A stretch of DNA of 5,657 bases from Lysobacteraceae bacterium (lineage in GTDB: Bacteria; Pseudomonadota; Gammaproteobacteria; Xanthomonadales; Xanthomonadaceae). This document shows positions 1-5,657 of this stretch, in pieces (the stretch's first letter is position 1; the number at the start of each line of letters is the position of its first letter). The notes under the pieces are model-generated. The model did not search any database. It saw only the letters and a list, made by a program, of their open reading frames with translations, and was not told the DNA's origin. A program made the translations under genes and the position numbers. The stretch covers positions 1 to 5,657 of the forward strand of contig DNXT01000434.1 of NCBI GenBank assembly GCA_003505795.1, given 5' to 3'.

Positions 1-879
1 CAGCCGGCGCGCGGCTTCGCGCACGTCCGGGCGCTGGCGCAGCAACCCGGCGGTGTCGCCCAGCGGCAAGGCCTTCGCGTAGGCCGGGATCTCGCGCGGC
101 GCCAGCACCGCATCCAGTGCGTCGGGCTGGCGGCCGAGCAGTACCGCCAGGCGATGGCGATAGCCGGTCTCGGCGACCTCCAGCAGCGGGATGTCGGCTT
201 CGATCGCCTTCAGGCGCGCGCGGCTGCTCTGCACGTCCAGTTCGCTGCCCGCACCCAGGTCCCAGCGGGTCTCGGTCAGCTTCTGGGTGTCGCGCAGGTT
301 GACCAGCGTGCGGCGGGCGACCTCGATGCGCTTCTGGGTGCCGCGCAGCTCGAAGTAGTTGCGCGCCACCTCGGCGGCGACCACCACCTGCGCGTCGGCC
401 AGTCCGGCCTGCTCGGCTTCCAGGTCGGCACGGGCCGCCTCGGAGGCGCGCCGCTGCCGGCCGAACAGGTCCAGTTCCCAGCCGGCATCGAAGCCCAGCG
501 TGTAGTTCTCGCTGAGCACGCGTTCGCCGCCGGCGCTCGCCTCGGGCTGCTTGCGCCGGTCGTAGCTGCCGCCGGCGGTGACGTGCGGGGCCTGGTCGAG
601 CCGGCGCTCGACGAATACGGCGCGCGCCTCGTGCACGCGCGCCACCGCGATGCGCAGGTCGTGGTTGGCGACCAGCGCGTCGCGTACCAGCTGCTCCAGC
701 ACCGGATCGCCGAACTGCGACCACCAGGTCCCGACCGGCGACTCGGCGCTGTAGGCCGCGTCCTGCGCGCCCTGCAGCACCACCGGCTGGGCCGCCGGCG
801 CGCGGTAGTTCGGCCCGACGCTGACGCAGCCGGCCAGCAGCGCGCCGGCGACGGCCACCATCAAGGGACGCATCACCAT
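1..879 (-). CDS. smeX: RND efflux outer-membrane factor lipoprotein, NodT/OprN/SmeX-like (3' end beyond window)
   Basis: This would be the outer-membrane channel of the tripartite pump, a trimeric beta-barrel with a long periplasmic alpha-barrel that receives drugs from the RND transporter. The minus-strand frame from ATG at 879 stays open to base 1 (293 codons), about 60% of a usual 470-residue member; the C-terminus is off the window. A short lipoprotein signal ends in the lipobox LLAGC, with Cys18 as the lipid-modified residue, followed by VSVGPNYRAP, a typical mature start. Family signatures follow: TWWSQFGDPVLEQLV (about 51-65), DAGWELDLFGRQRRASEAA (about 131-149), NYFELRG (174-180), LLGRQP (247-252) and RQRPDVREAARRL (281-293), which opens the second OEP repeat. 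I chose ATG 879 because AGGTG lies 5 nt upstream; ATG 873 would give a protein two residues shorter with the same lipobox. It overlaps the SDR gene by 7 nt, so the two are probably translationally coupled. The symbol rests on gene order. Confidence 0.93.
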   Translation of the reverse strand, partial: MVMRPLMVAVAGALLAGCVSVGPNYRAPAAQPVVLQGAQDAAYSAESPVGTWWSQFGDPVLEQLVRDALVANHDLRIAVARVHEARAVFVERRLDQAPHVTAGGSYDRRKQPEASAGGERVLSENYTLGFDAGWELDLFGRQRRASEAARADLEAEQAGLADAQVVVAAEVARNYFELRGTQKRIEVARRTLVNLRDTQKLTETRWDLGAGSELDVQSSRARLKAIEADIPLLEVAETGYRHRLAVLLGRQPDALDAVLAPREIPAYAKALPLGDTAGLLRQRPDVREAARRL

Positions 880-1607
880 GGCAGCACCTGCCCGAGGTGG
901 GTGTAGCTGCCGGTGGCGCCGTCCGGCCCGATCAGCGCCATTTCCACGCTGGTGCGCGCGCCGGTCGGGATGTCGATCTCGCCCTCGCCCGCGTTCATGT
1001 CGGTCTTCACGTAGCCGGGGTGGATGGTGTTGACCTTGATCGCGGTGTCGCGCAGTTCGTAGGCCAGCTGCACGGTCCATGCGTTCACCGCGCTCTTGGA
1101 GACGTTGTAGGCCGGCACCTTGAAGTGGTAGATCGGCGAGGACGGATCGCTGTGCAACGTGTTGGAACCGAGCAGGCTCGATACGTTGACGATGCGTCCG
1201 GCCTTGGAATTGCGCAGCAGCGGCAGGAACGCCCTGGTCACCGCCACCACCGCGAACAGGTTGGTGTCGAAGGTGCGGCGCCAGGTCTCCAGGGTCTGCT
1301 CGGAGGGCTTGCGGGTCATGTCGTCGATCATGATCCCGGCGTTGTTGACCAGGATGTCGAGCCGGCCGTGGCGCTGCTCGACGGTACCGACCGCCGCGGC
1401 GATGCTGATGTCGTCGACCACGTCGAGCTGGATCGCCTCCACCGGCAGGCCCTCGGCCTGCAGCTTCAGCGCGGCGGCGACCGCGTCGTCGCGCTTGCGC
1501 CCGGCCAGCAGCGTGTGCACGCCGGCCTGGGCCAGCTGGCGCACGGTCTCCAGGCCGATGCCGCGGGTGGCGCCGGTGACGAGGGCGATCTTGTGGGTGT
1601 CGTTCAT
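873..1607 (-). CDS. smeU2: SDR-family NADPH-dependent oxidoreductase (carbonyl reductase-like) in the efflux operon, SmeU2-like
   Basis: A 244-residue classical short-chain dehydrogenase/reductase with a Rossmann fold. It has the nucleotide-binding motif TGATRGIG (11-18), NNAG (88-91) and a full catalytic tetrad Asn116, Ser144 (NVSSLLG), Tyr167 and Lys171 (YNVSK). Arg15 in the glycine motif and Arg37 after the second beta strand suggest NADP(H) preference (inference from family rules). The end, AYELRDTAIKVNTIHPGYVKTDM, and the closing HLGQVLPW resemble the carbonyl reductase (CBR1-like) branch. There is no signal peptide or membrane segment, so it should be cytoplasmic. ATG 1607 was chosen because GGAG lies 6 nt upstream and the conserved N-terminus begins at MNDTHKIALVTG; an in-frame ATG at 1676 would add 23 Arg/Pro-rich residues, overlap the transporter gene and lacks family similarity. 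It starts 31 nt after the transporter stop. In S. maltophilia an SDR gene, smeU2, occupies this position; I know of no settled substrate for it. Confidence 0.94.
   Translation of the reverse strand: MNDTHKIALVTGATRGIGLETVRQLAQAGVHTLLAGRKRDDAVAAALKLQAEGLPVEAIQLDVVDDISIAAAVGTVEQRHGRLDILVNNAGIMIDDMTRKPSEQTLETWRRTFDTNLFAVVAVTRAFLPLLRNSKAGRIVNVSSLLGSNTLHSDPSSPIYHFKVPAYNVSKSAVNAWTVQLAYELRDTAIKVNTIHPGYVKTDMNAGEGEIDIPTGARTSVEMALIGPDGATGSYTHLGQVLPW
885..889 (-). promoter_or_regulatory. Ribosome binding site of the outer-membrane factor gene
   Basis: AGGTG on the minus strand, inside the last codons of the SDR gene, is 5 nt from ATG 879 and 11 nt from ATG 873. The spacing favours the upstream ATG. Because the site lies within translated sequence, ribosomes finishing the SDR would pass over it, which fits coupled translation. 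Confidence 0.5.
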
Positions 1608-1613
1608 GGAAAT

Positions 1614-1617
1614 CTCC
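1614..1617 (-). promoter_or_regulatory. Ribosome binding site deciding the SDR start
   Basis: GGAG on the minus strand sits 6 nt upstream of ATG 1607, in the 31-nt gap after the transporter stop codon. It supports 1607 over the longer in-frame start at 1676. Confidence 0.65.
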
Positions 1618-1638
1618 GGAATCGGGGGAATGGGCGAA

Positions 1639-4600
1639 TCAGGCGTGCGCCTGCGCATCGGCGTGCGCCGGCGCATGCGACACCAGCGGACGCCCGGCCA
1701 GCTTGCGCAGGGCGACGTAGAACACCGGGGTGAGGAACAGGCCGAACAGGGTCACGCCGAGCATGCCGGCGAACACGGTCATGCCGGTGGCCGAGCGCAC
1801 CTCGGCGCCGGCGCCGTGCGAGAACACCAGCGGCACGGTGCCGGCGATGAAGGCGATCGAGGTCATCACGATCGGGCGCAGGCGCAGCCGGCAGGCTTCC
1901 AGCGCCGACTCGACGATGCCCTTGCCCTGCAGTTCCAGCTCGCGTGCGAACTCGACGATCAGGATCGCGTTCTTGCACGCCAGGCCCATCAGCACCACCA
2001 GGCCCACCTGCACGAACACGTTGTTGTCGCCGCCGGTCAGCCACACGCCGAACAGCGCCGACAGCAGCGTCATCGGCACGATCAGGATCACCGCCAGCGG
2101 CAGGGTCCAGCTCTCGTACAGCGCGGCCAGCACCAGGAACGCGAGCAGCACCGCCAGCGGGAACACCACCAGCGCCGCATTGCCCTGGGTCGCCTGCTGG
2201 TAGCTCAGGTCGGTCCACTCGATCTCCATGCCGTTGGGCAGCACCTGCTTGGCGATCTCGGTGAGCTTGGCCATCGCCTCGGCCGAGGACAGCATGCGCG
2301 CGTCCGCCTCGCCCGCCAGGTCCGCCGCCGGATAGCCGTTGTAGCGCAGCACCGGGTCCGGGCCGTAGGTCTGCTTGACCGTCACCATCGAGCCGATCGG
2401 CACCATCTCGCCGGCGGCGTTGCGGGTGCGCAGGCGCGCGATGTCCTCGACGCTGTCGCGGAACGGCGCGTCGGCCTGGGCGATCACCTGCCAGGTGCGG
2501 CCGAACTGGTTGAAGTCGTTGACGTAGGCCGAACCGAGGTAGGTCTGCAGGGTGTCGAACAGGTCGGTCAGCGCCACGCCCTGGGCCTTGGCCTTGACCC
2601 GGTCGACCTCGGCGTCCAGCTGCGGCACGTTGGCCTGGTAGGTGCCGATCGGGAAGCTCATGCCCGGGGTCTGCGCCACCGTCCCCTGCATGGCGTTGAC
2701 CGCGTTCTGCAGCGCGCCGTAGCCGAGATTGGCGCGGTCCTCGATGAACAGCTGGTAGCCGTTGCCGTTGCCCAGGCCGAGGATCGGCGGCGGCATGAAC
2801 GCGAACGCCTGGCCTTCGCCCAGCTGCGAGATGCGCTGGTTGATCTCGGCATTGATCTCCAGCGCGCTGCGATGGCGCTCGGAGAACGGCTTCAGCGGCA
2901 GGAACACCACGCCGGTGTTGGGCGTGTTGGTGAACTGCAGCGCGTTCAGGCCGGGGAACGAGATCGCATGCGCCACGCCTTCGGTCTGCATGGCGATGGT
3001 GGTCACCTTGCGCAGCATCGCGTCGGTGCGCTCGATCGAGGCGCCTTCGGGCAGCTTCACGCCGGCGATCAGGTACATCTTGTCCTGGGTCGGAATGAAG
3101 CCGGCCGGCACCGCCTTGAACATCACGCCGGTGACCAGCAGCAGCACGACATAGACCGCGAACACCGCGCCACGCTTGCCGAGGATGCGCGACACCGCGC
3201 CCTGGTAGCGGTGCGAGCTGCTGTTGAAGAAGCGGTTGAACGGCCGGAACAGCCAGCCGCCGAACAGGCGCTCGATCAGCCGCGACGGACCGTCCTTGGG
3301 CGCGTCGTGCGCCTTCAGCAGGCGCGCGGCCAGCGCCGGCGACAGGGTCAGCGAGTTGATCGCCGAGATCACCGTGGAGATCGCGATGGTCACCGCGAAC
3401 TGCTTGTAGAACTGGCCGGTCACCCCGGACAGGAACGCCATCGGCACGAACACCGCGCACAGCACCAGCGCGATCGCGATGATCGGCCCGGACACCTCCT
3501 TCATCGCCTGGTGCGCCGCGGCCAGCGGCGTCAGGCCTTCCTCGATGTTGCGCTCGACGTTCTCCACCACCACGATCGCGTCGTCGACCACGATGCCGAT
3601 CGCCAGCACCAGCCCGAACAGGGTCAGGGTGTTGATCGAGAAGCCGAGCAGGTGCAGCGCCGCGAAGGTGCCCACCACCGACACCGGCACCGCGATCAGC
3701 GGGATGATCGAGGCGCGCCAGGTCTGCAGGAACAGGATCACCACCAGCACCACCAGCAGCACCGCCTCCAGCAGCGTGTGCACCACCGCGCTGATCGAAT
3801 CGCGCACGAAGATGGTGGTGTCGTACACCGCCTCGTACTTCACGTCGGCCGGGAACTGCTGGGTGAGCTCGTCCATCTTAGCGATCACCTGGTCGCGGAT
3901 GTCCAGCGCGTTCGCGCCCGGCGCCTGGAAGATGCCGATGCCGACCGCGTTCTTGCCGTCCAGCTGCGAGCGCAGGGTGTAGTCGCCGGCGCCCAGTTCC
4001 AGCCGGGCCACGTCGGCCAAGCGCACGGTCTCGCCGTCGCTGCCGGTCTTGAGCACGATGTCGCCGAACTCCTGCTCGGTGCGCAGCCGGCCCTGGGCGT
4101 TGATCAGGGTCAGGAACTTGCTGTCGGGCATCGGCTCGGCGCCGAGCTGGCCGGCCGAGACCTGCACGTTCTGCTCGCGCATCGCCGCGACCACGTCGCC
4201 GGCGGTCAGCCCGCGCGCGGCGATGCGCTCCGGGTCCAGCCAGGCGCGCATCGCGTAGTCGCCGCCGCCGAACACCTGTGCGTCGCCCACGCCCTGGATC
4301 CGCGCCAGCGCGTCCTTGACGTGCAGGCGCGCGTAGTTGCGCAGGTACAGGGTGTCGTACTTGCCCTGCGGGGAGGTCAGGTGCACCACCATCAGGAAGG
4401 TCGGCGACTGCTTCTGCGTGGTCACGCCCTGCCGGCGCACGTCCTCGGGCAGGCGCGCCTGCGCCTGGGCGACGCGGTTCTGCACCTTGACCGCGGCGTC
4501 GTCCGCGTCGGTGCCCGGGCGGAACGTGATGGTCATCTGCAGCACGCCGTCCGAGCCGGCCACCGACTTGATGTACATCATGTTCTCGACGCCGTTGATC

Positions 4601-4809
4601 GCCTCCTCCAGCGGAGTGGCGACGGTCTCGGCGATGACCTTGGGATTGGCGCCCGGGTACACCGTGCGCACCACCACCGAGGGCGGCACCACTTCGGGGT
4701 ATTCGCCGATGGGCAGCAGCGGGATCGAGATCAGGCCCGCGGCGAAGATGATGATCGACAGCACCGCGGCGAAGATCGGCCGGTCGATGAAGAAACGGGA
4801 AAAGTCCAT
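1639..4809 (-). CDS. smeW: RND multidrug efflux transporter, permease subunit (HAE1 family, MexF/SmeW-like)
   Basis: The inner-membrane proton/drug antiporter of the pump, expected to act as a trimer. It is complete at 1056 residues; MexF is about 1060. The N-terminus MDFSRFFIDRPIFAAVLS is typical of the MexF branch, as are EYPEVVPP (36-43), MVVHLTSP (140-147) and FLQTWRASIIPL (360-371). The plan is twelve membrane helices: TM1 near 10-30, TM2-6 between about 341 and 495, TM7 near 545-565, TM8-12 between about 876 and 1033. Two periplasmic domains lie at about 31-340 and 566-875. The proton relay is intact: Asp409-Asp410 in TM4 (GIVVDDAIVVVENVERN), Lys946 in TM10 (GLACKNAILIVEFA), Arg976 and Thr983 (RLRPIVMTS), matching AcrB D407/D408, K940, R971 and T978. 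AAAGGA lies 9 nt upstream of ATG 4809. The last 12 residues form an imperfect His/Ala repeat. Known relatives export chloramphenicol, quinolones and tetracyclines; the substrates here are inferred only. Confidence 0.97.
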   Translation of the reverse strand: MDFSRFFIDRPIFAAVLSIIIFAAGLISIPLLPIGEYPEVVPPSVVVRTVYPGANPKVIAETVATPLEEAINGVENMMYIKSVAGSDGVLQMTITFRPGTDADDAAVKVQNRVAQAQARLPEDVRRQGVTTQKQSPTFLMVVHLTSPQGKYDTLYLRNYARLHVKDALARIQGVGDAQVFGGGDYAMRAWLDPERIAARGLTAGDVVAAMREQNVQVSAGQLGAEPMPDSKFLTLINAQGRLRTEQEFGDIVLKTGSDGETVRLADVARLELGAGDYTLRSQLDGKNAVGIGIFQAPGANALDIRDQVIAKMDELTQQFPADVKYEAVYDTTIFVRDSISAVVHTLLEAVLLVVLVVILFLQTWRASIIPLIAVPVSVVGTFAALHLLGFSINTLTLFGLVLAIGIVVDDAIVVVENVERNIEEGLTPLAAAHQAMKEVSGPIIAIALVLCAVFVPMAFLSGVTGQFYKQFAVTIAISTVISAINSLTLSPALAARLLKAHDAPKDGPSRLIERLFGGWLFRPFNRFFNSSSHRYQGAVSRILGKRGAVFAVYVVLLLVTGVMFKAVPAGFIPTQDKMYLIAGVKLPEGASIERTDAMLRKVTTIAMQTEGVAHAISFPGLNALQFTNTPNTGVVFLPLKPFSERHRSALEINAEINQRISQLGEGQAFAFMPPPILGLGNGNGYQLFIEDRANLGYGALQNAVNAMQGTVAQTPGMSFPIGTYQANVPQLDAEVDRVKAKAQGVALTDLFDTLQTYLGSAYVNDFNQFGRTWQVIAQADAPFRDSVEDIARLRTRNAAGEMVPIGSMVTVKQTYGPDPVLRYNGYPAADLAGEADARMLSSAEAMAKLTEIAKQVLPNGMEIEWTDLSYQQATQGNAALVVFPLAVLLAFLVLAALYESWTLPLAVILIVPMTLLSALFGVWLTGGDNNVFVQVGLVVLMGLACKNAILIVEFARELELQGKGIVESALEACRLRLRPIVMTSIAFIAGTVPLVFSHGAGAEVRSATGMTVFAGMLGVTLFGLFLTPVFYVALRKLAGRPLVSHAPAHADAQAHA
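1642..1677 (-). repeat. Imperfect 18-bp tandem duplication at the transporter C-terminus
   Basis: Bases 1642-1659 and 1660-1677 match at 16 of 18 positions. In frame they encode HAPAHA then DAQAHA, the last twelve residues before the transporter's stop. The tail lies after TM12 and should be a flexible cytoplasmic extension. Confidence 0.8.
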
Positions 4810-4818
4810 GGGTGGGAA

Positions 4819-4824
4819 TCCTTT
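4819..4824 (-). promoter_or_regulatory. Ribosome binding site of the RND transporter gene
   Basis: AAAGGA on the minus strand is 9 nt upstream of ATG 4809. It is a good Shine-Dalgarno match in an otherwise very GC-rich spacer and gives the transporter its own initiation signal, so it need not be coupled to the adaptor. Confidence 0.65.
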
Positions 4825-4876
4825 GGAATGACGTGGCTGCGGCGGCGGCGCGGATGCGCGGCGACAGCAGGCCCGC

Positions 4877-4907
4877 GACGGCCTCCCCGTTGCGCGGGGA
4901 AGCCGCC
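4877..4907 (-). other. Strong RNA hairpin in the adaptor-transporter spacer
   Basis: Arms 4895-4907 and 4877-4889 flank a 5-nt loop (4890-4894). On the transcribed minus strand the stem is 13 continuous pairs, two of them G-U wobbles; on the plus strand those two positions would be A-C mismatches. It begins 29 nt after the adaptor stop codon and ends 67 nt before the transporter ATG. No U-rich run follows, so it is not a standard intrinsic terminator. It could be a processing or stability element, a partial attenuator, or a copy of a dispersed intergenic palindrome; the sequence alone does not decide. No gene is visible in the rest of the 127-nt spacer (4810-4936). Confidence 0.6.
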
Positions 4908-4936
4908 TTGACGCACGGCGGAGGTGGTGCGGCGAC

Positions 4937-5657
4937 TCAGTTCATCGCGGTCCTGGGCGGGGCCGGCGGCGCGGCCATCGCCACCGCCTTGGCCTCGACC
5001 GGCATGCCCGGCATGAACACCTTCTGCACCCCGTCGACGATCACGCGGTCGCCTTCGGCCAGCCCGCGCTCGACGATGCGCAGGCCCTCGGCGGTGCGGC
5101 CGAGCACGACGTCGCGGCGCTGCGCCTTGCCTTCCTTGTCGACCACGTACACGTACTTGCGGTCCTGGTCGGTCAGCACCGCCTTGTCGTCGACCAGCAT
5201 CGCCTTGAACTCGCCGCTGCCGAGCAGCTGCACGCGCGCGTACAGCCCCGGGGTGAAGCGGCGCTCGGCGTTGTCGAGCACCGCGCGCACGCGGATCGTG
5301 CCGGTGCTGCGGGTCACCTGGTTGTCGAGGAAGTCGACCTTGCCCGCGTGCGGATAGCCGTCCTCGCCGACCAGCGCCACGCGCACCGGCAGCGAGCCTT
5401 CGCGTTCGCTCGGGCGTTCGCCGCTGCGCGCCATCTGCGAATAGCGCAGGAACGTGCCTTCGTCGGCGTCGAAGTAGACGAACACCTTGTCCAGCGACAC
5501 CAGCGTGGTCAGCACGCTGGCGCTGTCGCCGGCGCTGACCAGGTTGCCGGCGGTCACCATCGCGCGCCCGGCGCGGCCGTCGATCGGCGCGCGCACCTGG
5601 GTCCATTCCAGGTTGAGACGGGCCTGGTCGACGGCGGCCTGCGCGGCCAGCACGTCG
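4937..5657 (-). CDS. smeV: RND efflux periplasmic adaptor (membrane fusion protein), MexE/SmeV-like, C-terminal part
   Basis: The adaptor links the RND transporter to the outer-membrane channel in the periplasm. About 240 codons are visible, roughly 60% of a usual adaptor of about 400 residues. The frame is open at the window edge. The GTG at 5653 is an internal valine codon, not the start, because the sequence there is already inside the coiled hairpin. Numbering from that valine, the parts in order are: the end of the alpha-helical hairpin (AAQAAVDQARLNLEW, about 3-17); the second half of the lipoyl domain (VRAPIDGRAGRAMVTAGNLV, 20-39); the beta-barrel domain (about 45-150, with DNQVTRSTGTIRVRA at 110-124 and FTPGLYARVQL at 133-143); and the membrane-proximal domain (about 155-222, with GLAEGDRVIVDGVQKV at 197-212). 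The protein ends in an Ala/Pro-rich tail. The N-terminal signal and first lipoyl half lie beyond the window. It is first among the visible operon genes, 127 nt upstream of the transporter. Confidence 0.95.
   Translation of the reverse strand, partial: DVLAAQAAVDQARLNLEWTQVRAPIDGRAGRAMVTAGNLVSAGDSASVLTTLVSLDKVFVYFDADEGTFLRYSQMARSGERPSEREGSLPVRVALVGEDGYPHAGKVDFLDNQVTRSTGTIRVRAVLDNAERRFTPGLYARVQLLGSGEFKAMLVDDKAVLTDQDRKYVYVVDKEGKAQRRDVVLGRTAEGLRIVERGLAEGDRVIVDGVQKVFMPGMPVEAKAVAMAAPPAPPRTAMN

Noticed and set aside
154..906. Plus-strand open frame of 250 codons opposite the channel gene
   Set aside because: The minus strand encodes a clear outer-membrane factor with a lipobox and OEP motifs over the same bases; the plus-strand product shows no recognisable domain.
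1608..1676. N-terminal extension of the SDR to ATG 1676
   Set aside because: The extra 23 residues are Arg/Pro-rich, come from the antiphase reading of the transporter's repeat tail, and the start at 1607 has a well-placed GGAG.
897..1733. Plus-strand 278-codon frame opposite the SDR gene
   Set aside because: The composition is that of a high-GC antisense shadow; the minus strand carries the full SDR motif set.
1604..3460. Minus-strand 618-codon frame inside the transporter gene
   Set aside because: It is a shifted frame of the RND gene, Arg/Ala/Gly-rich and without motifs, while the true frame has an intact proton relay and helix pattern.
4877..4907. Reading the intergenic hairpin as an intrinsic terminator
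   Set aside because: No U-tract follows the stem on the transcribed strand, and the transporter downstream must be expressed with the adaptor.
1159..4911. Plus-strand open frame of 1250 codons spanning the antisense of the whole transporter gene
   Set aside because: It is very rich in Arg, His, Gln, Ala and Gly with no family motif, and lies opposite a perfectly conserved RND gene. Long antisense frames are expected where third codon positions are G or C.
4731..5606. Minus-strand 291-codon frame bridging the adaptor and transporter genes
   Set aside because: It is out of frame with both conserved proteins and has low-complexity Arg/Gly composition.
5651..5653. GTG as the start codon of the adaptor
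   Set aside because: The frame is open through the window edge, and the residues around it belong to the coiled hairpin in the middle of a membrane fusion protein.

Overview
The window is one stretch of a high-GC Gram-negative chromosome, roughly two-thirds G+C by eye. Every gene I can support lies on the minus strand, so transcription runs from base 5657 towards base 1. It holds most of a tripartite RND multidrug efflux operon with an oxidoreductase gene inserted in it. The order in the direction of transcription is: periplasmic adaptor (5' end outside the window), inner-membrane RND transporter (complete), short-chain dehydrogenase/reductase (complete), outer-membrane factor lipoprotein (3' end outside the window).

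The transporter is of the MexF type. The order adaptor - RND - SDR - outer-membrane factor matches the smeV-smeW-smeU2-smeX part of the Stenotrophomonas maltophilia smeU1VWU2X operon as I know it. This points to a gammaproteobacterium of the Xanthomonadaceae (Stenotrophomonas, Xanthomonas, Lysobacter, Pseudoxanthomonas or a relative). The genus cannot be fixed from this sequence alone, and the gene symbols given are by family and gene order.

Layout: 4937-5657 adaptor C-terminal part; 4810-4936 a 127-nt spacer with a strong hairpin and the transporter's ribosome binding site; 1639-4809 transporter; 1608-1638 a 31-nt spacer with a ribosome binding site; 873-1607 SDR; 1-879 outer-membrane factor, overlapping the SDR by 7 nt. 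No gap exceeds 300 nt. No RNA gene, CRISPR array, insertion sequence or convincing intrinsic terminator is visible. The operon promoter and any regulator must lie beyond base 5657.

Together the adaptor, transporter and outer-membrane channel would form a proton-driven pump spanning both membranes. The SDR has a complete catalytic tetrad and looks like a soluble cytoplasmic NADPH-dependent carbonyl reductase, so it may act on a substrate or inducer of the pump; that role is inference. This looks like an ordinary copy of a known system. The points worth a second look are the embedded SDR, the adaptor-transporter intergenic hairpin, the coupled SDR/channel junction and an 18-bp tandem duplication at the transporter's C-terminus.
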